Of a DNA stretch of 64,000 bases, positions 42,613 through 54,507 are shown piece by piece. Made by a program: the position numbers and the translations under genes. A model generated the notes under the pieces. It was not told where the DNA came from, did not search any database, and saw only the letters and a program-made list of their open reading frames with translations. Within the stretch, counting starts at the first letter, position 1. Every line of letters starts with the position of its first letter. The stretch comes from Catonia carolina (lineage: Eukaryota; Arthropoda; Insecta; Hemiptera; Achilidae), in NCBI GenBank assembly GCA_035578175.1, contig JAQMRL010000002.1, positions 78,517,325-78,581,324 of the forward strand. The letters are read 5' to 3'.

Positions 42613-43278
42613 TATAGGTCATACTAGTTTACTAAACCACATTCATAGTGATCCCATTTTGGCGGGGGGTTGGAAAAATAATTTCTGTGACAGTTAAAAA
42701 AAATGTTTTTTTTCACCAATTTTTCATAAAAAAATTTTTGTAACTAATATTTTCGTTTGAATGTGGTCCAGTATGTGTATCTCATACAGTTATAACTGCT
42801 GTAGAAATTTCAGGACTATATCTTTAATAGTTTTTCAGAAAAAGGAACATGTGTAGGCCTACAGAAAATATAAATTTTCGGTAAAACGCACTTAAAGTGT
42901 TAGAAGTGCTCAAAATTACTATATTTTACATGTTAACAAGTCAATGTTATTGTAAACAGCTGTTCATCATTGCCAACCGTCAGTTGATAAACAATAAGAA
43001 AAATACTTGTGACATGTATAAAAAAGAAAATAATAATAATTAGATCTTTACCAAAATGGCGCTAAAGCAGTAAAAAGTATTTTATATATCTTCAAAGTGG
43101 GGAAGTGAAATTCTAGCAAAACGTCATGTACTAAAATAATTAATAAAAATAATATTCCTAGTTGTCGTAGAAATGTAATTTTGGTGGCGTTAGAAAGATG
43201 GAATTTCAAACTACAATATGAGCCTAAAAAGTGAAAATCGATTTATTTTTTCATTTTTCCACTACAATCCCTCCTTAA

Positions 43279-43644
43279 GAATAGCTTTGTGGATTGGCAA
43301 TGGCGTTATACCTCTACAACATCCTGCGAAGATATCTTAATGGTGACGTTTCTAGAATGGGTTTAAAGGTTCCCCATCCAGGAGTGAGGAGATATAGATT
43401 GTTTGTTGCATCTAAAGGGATTAAATATGCCCCTCACCTCTGCTCTGTTGAGTTGGTATTGCAAATGAAATTGGAAACGAAGTAGACTTTTTCAACTCAA
43501 AAATTGACATTTTTAAGGTGGAATTACTAAGGAGTAGATTTGACGTAACTGACTGTGATAGTATGTTGATATAATTTATGTTTCTATGTTCAAGCCCTTT
43601 GTGACTATGTATTATGTGCATCTATGTTCATGTCTTCAAGTAAC
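43279..43644. other. no recognisable feature
   Basis: A 63-codon ORF (43294-43485) and a minus-strand ORF have no recognisable domain. Possibly old LINE sequence, not provable by eye. Confidence 0.4.
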
Positions 43645-44596
43645 GGGTGATTCAAAAAGAGCGCCGGTTTTTAAACGGCTGGTAAATTTTTGTTTATCGG
43701 TTGGCAACATTGTTAGACCTCATTTCTATTTCGGAGAACATTCCGATTGACGATTCAGTTGTAGTTTCTCTTGTTCGCAGTGTAGTACTCTCGCAGTCTG
43801 TGTCTAACCATGGAGAAGTTTACTATTGCACAACGAGTGTTAATCGTCAAAACATTTTACCAGAGTGGAGAGAGTTATGCGGCTACTGTCAGGCGACTTC
43901 GCGGTACTCTAGGACGTAATGAAGCACCGAATGAATCAACAGTTCGCAGGCTCATGAAAAAGTTTTTTGAGACGGGTTCAACAGTCGACCTTAAAAGTTC
44001 TGGACGTCGTCGTTCTGGCCGAACTGAGCAGAACGTTGCGTTGGTTCGTGACAGTGTGGCTGTTAGCCCAGCAAAATCAATACGTCGCCGTTCTCAACAA
44101 TTGGGTTTACGATGTTCTTCTGTACGGAGAATTCTTCGGTACGATCTCCAATATCACCCGTATAAAATTCACTTGACGCAACACTTGAAAGTGGCAGACC
44201 ACCAGAAGAGACGACAGTTTGTTGACTGGGTATTGAGAAAACGGCAGGATGATGACACCTTCGCAAACAAAATTGACGCCTTGTGACTTTCATCTTTGGG
44301 GTCATCTGAAGTCATTGGTGTATGCCAATAAACCCCGAAACATCAATGACTTGAAGGAGGAAATTCGACGGGTTATCGGGCAAATGGAAGTCGAAACTTG
44401 TCGTGCAGTAATATCCAATTTCATGGACAGAGTTGATGCGTGCCAGCGCAGTAGAGGAGGACACATGCATGATATCATTTTTCATACATGAAATCGGAAG
44501 GTAAGATGAACTTGTTGATGTATTTATTTTCAGTTTTTCAATAAAATAAATCTCTTAATTTGATATATCAAAACCGGCGCTCTTTTTGAATCACCC
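43645..44596 (+). mobile_element. mariner/Tc1-superfamily element, family A copy 3
   Basis: Inverted repeats GGGTGATTCAAAAAGAGCGC at both ends, TA on the right; left flank TAAC. Best preserved HTH region of the family. Confidence 0.92.
43810..44491 (+). pseudogene. family A transposase, internal deletion
   Basis: MEKFTIAQRVLIVKTFYQSG to VLRKRQDDDTFANKI is open (158 codons), giving a complete DNA-binding domain. A deletion then fuses it, out of frame, to LTPCDFHLWGHLKSLVYANK and the C-terminus DIIFHT. FSDEAH and the QQD block are gone. As a stand-alone product it would be a DNA-binding fragment, a possible transposition repressor (inference). Confidence 0.87.
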
Positions 44597-44867
44597 TATA
44601 TAAGAATGTGGACATATGGTTTGGTAATTTGGAATGGTGATAATAAATAAGAATGGTGAAATATAAGATATAAAATGAAGTATACAATGATTCAATACAG
44701 CAAGTATATTAAGGCTGTTTGCCGTTCTATTTGCTGACGGTTTTCCGTACGTGGCTGCACACCACTCTGTGGGAGGAGATGACAGGGTGTAGAAAAGTGC
44801 AGGAGCCTGGACAAAAAAAAAAGAACAAGCCGCTGCCTTCACTCATCACTTGACAATATCTATAAAA

Positions 44868-45816
44868 ATCTGGTGTGAAACACTCACACGACTTTCTCTT
44901 GCCAATGCAAATATTTAACAATAAACCTAATATTAGTAATAAAACATTAGAAATAAACAAAAAAACTAACCTCAATAAACATAAACTTATTTTAATCATG
45001 AGTGAAAGACGCAAAATGAAAGTCAAACTCAGTTTGGCTTAAAAATACGGAAAATCACTCTTTCACGCTAAACTAGCCTCTGTAGAGAAAAATGGTCTAA
45101 ATAAAACTTGTAGATCTTTTTATTTCCTATAACATTAATTTTATACATTTTTGTCGTAAAATGCATTCTAAGGCCGAAATCTTTAAAAAATCGATTTTTC
45201 ACACGTTTTCGTGAGAAAAAAGCAGAAAATCACTAATTACCGCTAAACTAAGCGTTATACAAAAAAAAATTTGAAATAAAAGTTGTAGGATTTTAAATTC
45301 TCTACAACTTTTATTATATAAAGTTTTGCGCTAAAATGCATATTAAAGCCGTAATCTTAAAAAAACAATTTCTTTACATGAAAACAGCCTCACCGAGAAT
45401 TTCAGCGAACATGGTGCCTACCCTATCTTGTAGAGAATAAAAAATTTAGTAAACCAGGCGATTTGAAAAGGACCAGTTTTTGAGAAAATCGCAAAAAGTG
45501 AAAAAATACACGAATAAACTACTACTTCCGGTTGACCGATTTTGATGAAAATGTTCGTGTCGGGTCCGGTAGTGGTATGTAACTTAAGTTTCAAGTTTGT
45601 ACGATGTTCCGTTCTTGAGATATTTTGTTCACACACACGCACACGCGCACGCGCGCGCGCGCACACACACACACACACAGACCAATCGCTAAAAACATGT
45701 TTTTTGGGTTCAGGGGGTCTGAAAACGTATAGATCCGGTGAAAACTCGATTTCTTAAAATCGAAATGAAAACAATACTTTCCTTCCTATATATTCATATA
45801 GGCAAGAGAAACTAAA
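44868..45816 (-). mobile_element. DINE-1-like element with CA/CG tract
   Basis: Full copy of the 10105 family. Its microsatellite contains GCGCACGCGCGCGCGC (about 45646-45662) between CA runs. Confidence 0.72.
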
Positions 45817-45994
45817 AATTGAACTCTTCATTAAAATGAATAGGAAACAAACAGAAAGCGACAATTTTATTTTATGTCACTCCCAAATACTAACAGAAAA
45901 CATGGAATAGCACTCTTTTAAAAAGTAATACCACAAAATTCAAAATTCACCATTAAAAAATTTAAAATAAGTTGAATTGAGTTAAGTTAAATTA

Positions 45995-46330
45995 AGAATA
46001 AATTACTGCTTTACAAAATTTTACTTAAACCAGTTTGGTTGTACGGTGTTCAACTTTGGGGAACTACCAGCAGAAGTAATATAAAGGTAATCCAAATGTT
46101 CCAGAATTAGGTTCTTTGGGCTATAACAAAGGCACTATGGTTTGCAAGGAATACAGAAATACAACATTATTGCAACCTTCCTGATGTAATGGACAAGGTC
46201 AAGCGTTTTAATAGAAAATATCAGGCAAGACTTGAAAGTCACGAAAACGAATTAGCCATAAATCTTCTAAACAATGCAGAAGAAGTTAGATGCCTGAAAC
46301 GTTACCATGTTTAGGACTTGTCTGAAAAAG
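45995..46330 (+). pseudogene. Jockey-like reverse transcriptase C-terminal fragment
   Basis: Plus-strand reading NKLLLYKILLKPVWLYGVQL, WGTTSRSNIKVIQMFQN, then after a stop VLWAITKALWFARN, KVKRFNRKYQARLESHENEL, NNAEEVRCLKRYHV. This order (KPVWxYGxQLWG, fragment of FQSKxLR, ARLExHxNxLA, LKR) is typical of Jockey-clade ORF2 ends. Confidence 0.8.
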
Positions 46331-46539
46331 TTTAACTGTACATAAAATATCGTAGTGAAAAGTATTCCATATTGTAAAATGTAAATATCTTTGTACATAG
46401 TAATTTTCTCTTTAAACATATGAATAATTGATATAATGAGAGGTACTCAGGGTAATCACTTGGCCTCAACTTGTCATTTGTAAATTCAAAAGATTTGCTT
46501 ATAGTTTATTTTTAAAAAACTGATTGCAAAAATGTTATT

Positions 46540-46857
46540 ATTATTTTTTTAATTCCTAATTTGTGTACGTTACAATCTGTTCAATTCAGAACAATAAGCA
46601 ACCCCATTACCCAATGAGATGAGGATGATGATGTGTATGACGTGCAAATGAGGTGTAGTCTTATACAGACACCTGAGAAAGTATGGTTAATTGAACCCCA
46701 ACCATCAAAGTACACCGGTAACCACTGTCTAGTATTCAAATCCGTATAAAAGTAACTACCTTTACTAGGATTTGAACCAAGAACCTTTGTCTCTGAAAAT
46801 CAGCTGTTAAACAGCTGATTTTGGCGACGACTCTACCTCTAGACCAAACCCGGTGGG
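46540..46857 (-). mobile_element. tRNA-derived SINE, family S1
   Basis: TSD ATGTTATT at 46532-46539 and 46858-46865. Head at right, CAGCTGTTAAACAGCTG palindrome at about 46800-46817. Confidence 0.88.
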
Positions 46858-46865
46858 ATGTTATT

Positions 46866-47470
46866 TAAAAAAAAATAAATAAATAAAAAAAAATTTCAAT
46901 TCTTTACAATCTGATGACAATAAACAAACATCTGTTCAACATAACAAAGAATTAGAAATTTTACTTAAATTTTATAGACGTAATAAAATGGTAAAGTACT
47001 TACAGAAAATACAAATACACAAAAAACCGGTTTTTCTTATTGAGCCGTCGTTGACTGTAGTACATGTCCAAATCTGATAACAACATTTCGCAGTTACGCA
47101 CTCAACAGTTGACAACTTACACACTCAACTGTTGACAACTTACGCACTCAACAGTTGACAACTAGTTAACACCTGATTCTTCTTCTAAAACACTTACATT
47201 CATATTGTTCATGTTTTTCTAACAATACTTTACACTAAAAAAAAAAGAAAAAAATTGTTTCACAGATGGAATGTATAAAAAAAAATTCACTAAGAACTCT
47301 CGAGAATGTCCAAAAATCCATGAACACTGTTTTGATACATATGACTCCACTGTACACATATTTATGAGACATCAACAGATATTGAATCTTGTTTCCACTG
47401 TGGCTATCATTTACCATATAGTTTGGATCCAATAATCAGAAGTTGTAAATTTTCTTTTATCAACTACAGT
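46866..47470. other. AT-rich with a 23-bp triple repeat
   Basis: At about 47092-47160 three copies of a 23-bp unit (CTTACGCACTCAACAGTTGA) with the palindrome CAACAGTTG/CAACTGTTG. No gene. Confidence 0.6.
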
Positions 47471-47472
47471 TA

Positions 47473-47806
47473 AAGTCCAGCCTTTCTTAGTTTGCTCCTA
47501 ATGTGAACAAATAATGACATCACTGAGCATGCGCATTATATCAAAATGTGTACTGATTAAAAAGTAACAACAAAAGTATTTAAATACAAAATACTTTTAA
47601 AAAATATTTTTCTAAATGAAATTGTTAGGCCTACATCATATCATGACTGATGTTTTTAGTACTTTAAGTAGTTATAATTTAAAAAATAGTTAACTTAATA
47701 GGAATATGACATCCGTAAAGTCGCGGACTCTAGCGTGCACCCTATAGTAAGTGGCTCTTGTTTGTTGACAGACACTAGGAGGAGCAAACTAACAACGGCT
47801 CAACTA
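47473..47806. mobile_element. TA-flanked MITE, family M1, copy 2
   Basis: 334 bp; TA at 47471-47472 and 47807-47808; ends AAGTCCAGCCTTTCTTAG and complement of CAACGGCTCAACT. Confidence 0.85.
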
Positions 47807-48169
47807 TAGTATGGGTGTTGCAGTTCTAAAAACATTACAATAACAGGCAACGATATAAAAATAATTTTCATTTCAAATCCATAGAAAAAAAACAATACTT
47901 CTTTTGTTTTATAAATCAAAATTATTCATACATTTAAAAAACAATTTATTTAGTTTATTTAAAGGCCTTCGGGCCAGCCCAGTCAGTCAGCTGGTACAAA
48001 GTCGCTATTATTTGTTAAGTAACACCGGTTGGGCAAGCGACTTTGTATGGTGACCAGTTGACAGCCATTTACGAACAAACTCTACAGGGGGTTCCTGTTC
48101 AAACTCATGTCTAATCTGCGTCAAAAAAATACAGCTTCCCGATAACAAATAAGAGCTAAAAAAAAAAAA

Positions 48170-48295
48170 AAAAAAGTTACATTGACATTTGTTCATTAGT
48201 GACTACTATAGGTTTTGGCACGTAATAATTTCCAGACCCTAGCCGGGAATCGAACCCAGATTAGTGTCGTTAACCACTATGCCACGGAGGTAGCC
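48170..48295 (-). mobile_element. tRNA-derived SINE, family S3
   Basis: Plus strand AGCCGGGAATCGAACCCAGA..ACCACTATGCCACGGAGG; A tail seen as the A run at about 48158-48174. Confidence 0.75.
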
Positions 48296-49020
48296 AATTC
48301 ACATATATTTAATATTTAAACAAAAACTTTTATAATTAAAATAATTATTAAAGTACTAATGGTGGCAAAATTAGTCTTCGATTGTTCACTGGCCATCTAA
48401 AGTTAGGAAATGGAGATATAGAAAGTTATGAAATTTAATTACAAAGGAAAAATCATCCATATTCCTCGCCTAGAAAATACTATAAAAGAAAGAAAAACCA
48501 AACTGGAAAAAGCCTTCAAGAAGACCAGACAAATATACGACAAAAAACAACCCTCTACACAGAAACAAATCATTAAAATGTACCCTGTAGTCTTCAATCA
48601 ATCCAAATGCAAAAAAGAACTAAACAACCCTCACTAAAAGTAACAACAACAACAACAACAACAACAAAAACTATTAGACCGCAGGTATAAAAACAGTTAG
48701 CACCTTTGTAGTGAGTCAGTCAACATCTGAATCGTGAATGGAAATCGTCAGACCATTCGAAATAGTATCAATATGGGACCGGTTCTGAGTTACGTTAATT
48801 GTGCGGGTTGTGACAAATGGTTGTGGATCTGTAATTGTTTTGGTCTTTTGGTATTTATATCGGTTAATCTCCCCCAGAGCAATTAGCAAACACTGTTACA
48901 GTACGTGTGGCAATGTCAGCTGTACGTCGCAGCTCACAATTCTGTGAATCTAGCAATAATAGACTAGGTAACACCATTGATAATAAAGAGCAGAAAACAT
49001 ATTCACAAACTAACATAAAA
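48296..49020. other. no supported gene
   Basis: A 69-codon plus-strand ORF (48428-48637), Lys-rich, has no recognisable domain. AAC microsatellite at about 48642-48667. Confidence 0.45.
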
Positions 49021-49688
49021 TCCACCAGGTTGGTCTAGTGGTAAAGTCAGCTGTTTAACAACTAATTTCAGAGACAGAGGTTCCGTGGTTCAAATCCTAG
49101 TAAAGGTAGTTAGTTACTTTTGTATGGTTTTGAATACCAGACAGAGGTTAACGGTAAGCTTTGATGGTTAGGATTCAATTAACCATACTCTCTGAGTCTA
49201 TCCTTATCATCCTCATCTGATTGGGTGATGGGTTCCTTACCCATGGGTTGAACACACATTAGGTTTGTTGTTTAGGTCATCAGCCTAAAGGCTGGTTTGA
49301 ACCTGTAGAAGTTTAACTAAGTAAAACGAGGAGTGAGGTGGTTTACCATTGCCTCAACTCACCAAGTGGAAAAGTACGCTTATCAGCATGCCGGGCCCTC
49401 TGAAAAGCACATATTTTCCACTCTGCAAATGACACCTTCACTTCATTCACCACAGGGTCCGGCTGTATAATGAAATTCATTACTTTCAGAGGAGATAACT
49501 CTGATTAGTGACACAATACACCTCTACCTCTTCTGTTCTTAAATGATTCAGTCATTTAATTGGCTGACCATGTGTTAAGAAACAGAACTATTTATTTTAG
49601 CCCTGCAAGGAACAGATAGAGTGTAAACAATTTGACACACCAACTGTCTGTTATGGACAGACACATTAGGTATAAATAGAAATTACAA
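49021..49688 (+). mobile_element. S1 SINE interrupted by GTCATCAG element
   Basis: S1 head CCACCAGGTTGGTCTAGTGG and body to ACACATTAGG. Flanking ACTAACATA occurs on both sides of the whole (before 49021 and near 49694). The insert at 49264-49660 has its own TSD. Confidence 0.82.
49264..49660 (-). mobile_element. GTCATCAG-tailed SINE-like element with 10-bp TSD
   Basis: TSD ACACATTAGG at 49254-49263 and 49661-49670. 397 bp, full length. Confidence 0.9.
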
Positions 49689-49699
49689 AAATTAACTAA

Positions 49700-50815
49700 C
49701 ATATAGGTATCAGACAAACTAATGTCTCACAGCTGAGCGAGTGAGAGGGAGATATGTGGCATAACTACGCATGCGCTCAAAGGTCTTTACCGTTATAATC
49801 CAAATCTGAAAACATACTACAGTCGTTATCTTGCTTGTTAGTTTACTGTGTGCATAAACGCTTGCTCACAACAATGAGTAAAAATAAAGACAATGTTATT
49901 GGAATGGCACGTATTGCTTGTGCAAGTGAGAGCGTTATGCATTCTCTCACTCCAACGGCTAGGGGACTTAAGTTCATATGAATACTGTACCTTCTGCATA
50001 AAAATGAAACGATCATTTCTACAATGAGTATGCTACACGAATATATAATTATGTATAAAAACTGCTGTGATTAAATAGACTCAATATTGTTGAACAAATT
50101 CTCTTTATTAATTTAGACTATTCTCACAACATTATCGTTAGTGTTTATTTTTTTTTATGTGTTTTAAAATTATTACTTATACATTTTATCTATTTTAACA
50201 AAAACGTGTCCCATAAGTTTTAGATTACTGTTTTTTAAATGTCATTTTAGTTTACACTGTCCCGTCTTTAATTGTATATTTTAAATTAAACTTTTTATTT
50301 GTCATGTGGCCCGTCCATCTTATTCGACGTTCGGAACCACACTCCTCTTCTTTACAAAATTCTCACTTCTTATTTTTTATAGTTTCCTAGCAACCATATA
50401 AATAACTCTTTTAAATATTTTCTGATAATATAAATTAAATAATTTTTAAAGTATTTATTTTTCAATCAGCTGGAGTTTGTTTATACTCTCGACTAGAGCA
50501 AACATAAACAGATTTATCTGTGACTCGTTTTCGAATCGTTACAAAACAAACATGAAATTTCATTTATAAAGAAAAATTGTCACAAATCCTTCGTGATACT
50601 ATCTTCATTAAATAGAAAACACATACTGGTTAGAAGAAAGCCTCAAAAGAAATGATAATACAGACAAAGGAAGTGGTAGAACATTGAAAGTACACCTATA
50701 CAATTACAAACTGATTAATGCACATCAAAACACGGCTAATGCTACAAGCTATTAAATAGCATATTAACAATAATTCCTTGTCAATCAAATATTATTAGAT
50801 TATACTTCAGTATAC
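49700..50815. other. no recognisable feature
   Basis: AT-rich sequence without ORFs over about 60 codons. No repeat shared within the window that I can see. Confidence 0.45.
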
Positions 50816-52510
50816 TTCCGGCCCTTATCAGTTACGATACGTCATTAAAGATAACACGACGTAATAAATATTCCTTCAAGTATTTGAAATTGAACTTTGT
50901 TTTTTAATTCACGCGCAAAAAAATTCAAACTAACTAATAAAATACAGGAATGAATTTTAAAAAGTTTGAAAAATTAATCTATGCGATTAATTGTTTTGAT
51001 ACAAATTTTTACTTACTCTTGCCCTGTATGAAATATAGGAAGAAAGTATTGTTTTCATGACGATTTTTCACCGAAAATAGATGTTTTCAGGTTTCCGGGA
51101 CTCAAAAATGTCAAGAACGGATAGTCAGCCCTTATGAGTTATGATACGTCATTAAAGATAACACGACGTAATAAATATTCCTTCAAGTATTTGAAATTGA
51201 ACTTTGTTTTTTAATTCACGCGCAAAAAAATTCAAACTAACTAATAAAATACAGGAATGAATTTTAAAAAGTTTGAAAAATTAATCTATGCGATTAATTG
51301 TTTTGATACAAATTTTTACTTACTCTTGCCCTGTATGAAATATAGGAAGAAAGTATTGTTTTCATGACGATTTTTCACCGAAAATAGATGTTTTCAGGTT
51401 TCCGGGACTCAAAAATGTCAAGAACGGATAGTCAGCCCTTATGAGTTATGATACGTCATTAAAGATAACACGACGTAATAAATATTCCTTCAAGTATTTG
51501 AAATTGAACTTTGTTTTTTAATTCACGCGCAAAAAAATTCAAACTAACTAATAAAATACAGGAATGAATTTTAAAAAGTTTGAAAAATTAATCTATGCGA
51601 TTAATTGTTTTGATACAAATTTTTACTTACTCTTGCCCTGTATGAAATATAGGAAGAAAGTATTGTTTTCATGACGATTTTTCACCGAAAATAGATGTTT
51701 TCAGGTTTCCGGGACTCAAAAATGTCAAGAACGGATAGTCAGCCCTTATGAGTTATGATACGTCATTAAAGATAACACGACGTAATAAATATTCCTTCAA
51801 GTATTTGAAATTGAACTTTGTTTTTTAATTCACGCGCAAAAAATTCAAACTAAATAAAAAATACAGGAATGAATTTTAAAAAGTTTAAAAAATTAATCTA
51901 TGTGATTAATTGTTTTCACACAAATTTTTACTTACTCTTGCTCTGAATGAAATATAGAAGAAAGTATTGTTTTTCATGTCGATTTTTCACCGAAAATAGA
52001 TGTTTTCAGGTTTCCGGGACTCAAAAATCTCAAGAGCGGATAGTCAGCCCTTATGAGTTACGATACGTCATTAAAGATAACACGACGTAATAAATATTCC
52101 TTCAAGTATTTGAAATTGAACTTTGTTTTTTAATTCACGCGCAAAAAAATTCAAACTAAATAAAAAATACAGGAATGAATTTTTAAAAGTTTGAAAAATT
52201 AATCTACGCGATTAATTGTTTTGATACAAATTTTTTCTTACTCTTGCTCTGTATGAAATATAGGAAGAAAGTATTGTATTCATGACGATTTTTCACCGAA
52301 AAAAGATGTTTTCTCGGGAATCAAAAATCTCAAGAACGGACAGTCAAACAGAGTTGAAACTTGGAACTCCAGTAAGGTACAATGTGGGGACTCGACAATA
52401 ATATTTTCATTAAAATTTGTCAACCAAATAGTAATTTATTCGTGAAATTTTCACTTTGCAATTTAAAAAAAAACCGCTGCTACAATTTGGTTTAAAATCG
52501 CCTATATGTA
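50816..52510 (+). repeat. 307-bp tandem array related to DINE-1-like element
   Basis: Five head-to-tail units: the word GTCATTAAAGATAACACG starts at 50841, 51148, 51455, 51762 and 52067 (periods 307, 307, 307, 305). Units 2-4 look almost identical; 4-5 have more changes. Each unit contains ACTCTTGCCCTGTATGAAAT..AGTATTGTTTTCATG, matching the 5' end of the 10105 family. After the last unit (about 52345-52510) the single-copy core (TCAACCAAATAGTAATTTAT) continues. Confidence 0.9.
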
Positions 52511-52533
52511 ATCGCCTACTATAGTATTATAAT

Positions 52534-52850
52534 CTTTAATTCCTAATTTGTGTACGTTGAAATCTGTTCAATTGAGAACAATAAGCAACCCCATCACCCA
52601 ATCAGATGAGAATGATGTGTATGACGTGTAAATGAGACTGTGTAGTCTTGTACAGACAACTGAGAGAGTATGGTTAATTGAACCCCAACCATCAAAGTAC
52701 ACCACTATCCGCTGTCTAGTATTCAAATCAGTATAAAAGTAACTACCTTTACTAGGATTTGAACCAGGAACCTTTGTCTCCGAAAATCAGCTGTTAAACA
52801 GCTGACTCACGGCGACGACTTTACCTCTAGACCAACCCGGTGGGTATGAA
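52534..52850 (-). mobile_element. tRNA-derived SINE, family S1
   Basis: TSD TATTATAAT at 52525-52533 and 52851-52859. Complete with A box and B box on the minus strand. Confidence 0.9.
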
Positions 52851-52859
52851 TATTATAAT

Positions 52860-53512
52860 TTTTTTTAAATTTTTTTATTTCTAATTTGTGTACGTTGCAA
52901 TCAGTACAATTTAGAACAATAAGCAACCTCCTGACCCAATGAGATGAGGATGATGTGTATGACGTGTAAATGAGGTGTAGTCTTGTACAGACCCAGGCCG
53001 ACCATTCCTGAGAGAGTATGGTGAATTGAACCCCAACCATCAAAGTACACCGGTAACCACTGTCTAGTATTCAAATCTGTGTAAAAGTAACTACAGTCCA
53101 GCCTCTCTAAGTTTGCTCCTAAAGTAAACAAATAATGACATCACTGAGCATGTGTATTACATCAAAATGTGTACATGCTGATTAAAAAGTAACAACAAAA
53201 TACTTTTAAAGGTATTTTTATAAATTAAATTGTTAGGCCTACATCATATTATGACTGACGTTTTTAGTACTTTAAGTACTTATAACTTAAAAAATAGTTA
53301 ACTTAATAGGAATACGATATCCGTAAAGTCGTAGACTCTAGCGTGCACCCTGTAGTAGGTGGCTTTTGTTTGTTGACAGTAGGAGCAAATTAAGAACGGC
53401 TCAACTGTACCTTTACTAGGATTTGAACCAGGAACCTTCATCTCCAAAAATCAGCTGTTAAACAGCTGACTCGCGGCGACGACTTTACCTCTAGACCAAC
53501 CCGGTGGTGGGT
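52860..53512 (-). mobile_element. tRNA-derived SINE, family S1, split by a MITE
   Basis: Immediately follows the previous SINE; TSD TTATAATT at 52852-52859 and 53513-53520. MITE M1 sits at 53094-53407, inside AACTA|CCTTTACTAGG of the body. Confidence 0.9.
53094..53407. mobile_element. TA-flanked MITE, family M1, copy 3 (nested)
   Basis: 314 bp beginning CAGTCCAGCCTCTCTAAG and ending GGCTCAACTG, with TA duplicated at 53092-53093 and 53408-53409. The uninterrupted SINE sequence in other copies proves both ends. Confidence 0.95.
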
Positions 53513-53520
53513 TTATAATT

Positions 53521-54020
53521 ATAGTGAATATTTATAAACATTTACTTATAAATGACACAGTGCTTTATGATCTCGTGCATAAACAAAACAAATAAACAGT
53601 GCTCTAAGCATAAATCCTTACCTGTTTAGTTTGTTTCAAATTCATATCATGCAATAAAACAAAAATGCAAGTGGTAGGCAAAAGCCTTAATATTGTGTAT
53701 TATTATTACGTTAAGAAAAATGTCACAATGGATGCATAAAAGAGAAATTACTTTTTTAAAAAAATACAAATTATTACCATCACACGTAGCGTGATTAATA
53801 ATTTAAGAGTTTTAAGATTATGTAACCAACAGCGGATCCAGGAGTTATTGTGAGGAGAGACAATCCAAGGATTTGAGGACTATGGAATACTCCCCAACCA
53901 TGACAAGGGTCCGGGGGTTCTACCGCGGCAATTTTTTGAAAATTTAAAGCTGAAAACATGATTTTAGATCAAAAAAATCTATAAATAAAGAGAAGCTGAA
54001 AGCTACTTTCTATTCTATAG
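53521..54020. other. no recognisable feature
   Basis: AT-rich; no ORF or known repeat. Confidence 0.45.
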
Positions 54021-54024
54021 AACA

Positions 54025-54306
54025 TTATAAACTGTAAAAAGTTAGCCTTCTGTTATTTATTGGTGTAACATTATGTTTTAAAAAAATTTTCCTAATCTGT
54101 AAATCAATGTTTGTAGTCAGTAAGCTGTTTTTCATTTCAAAGGTTTTTCTAGCTTGAGCAATTTTACTTTTGATATCACTTGTGCTTCTACCATCCTTTG
54201 TTATTTTACTTCCTAGATAGCAGAATTCCCCAACTTCCTGTATGTTTTCGTTGCCTACTTTTAAATTTCCCATCTCTTCTAAACCACTCTTGCTGCTGCA
54301 CAACAC
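54025..54306 (-). pseudogene. non-LTR reverse transcriptase fragment
   Basis: Minus-strand reading: VGEFCYLGSKITKDGRSTSD then IKSKIAQARKTFEMKNSLLT and LQIRKIFLK. The FxYLGSxIxxDGxxxxxIKxxIAxAxxxF pattern is the connection just after the RT domain in RTE/CR1-like LINEs. Confidence 0.8.
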
Positions 54307-54507
54307 TTTCTCTCTTAATTATTTGTCCGTAATCCCAATCAAGAAAAAAAAATTCAAAAGCGTTCCTTCTATCCTTTTCCCCGGACGACAAGTAGCTTAC
54401 AGCTACAGCATCGACATCCCTAGCACAAACTCATTTTTTCAGGACTTAACTCGGAGTTTTACTTTTCTTTACATCACAAAAATCACAAGTTTTTATACTA
54501 CAGATTT

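Larger units (their letters stand above)
41496..43274. mobile_element. TTAA-flanked (piggyBac-type) element with LINE insertion
   Basis: Ends GGGGGGATTGTAGTG and complement GGAGGGATTGTAGTG, with TTAA on both sides (41492-41495, 43275-43278). Without the LINE fragment it would be about 775 bp and non-coding. TTAA target and G/C-rich ends suggest a piggyBac-type MITE; the class is inferred. Confidence 0.8.

Noticed and set aside
48428..48637. 69-residue lysine-rich ORF
   Set aside because: Short, AT-rich composition explains the Lys content; no family recognised.
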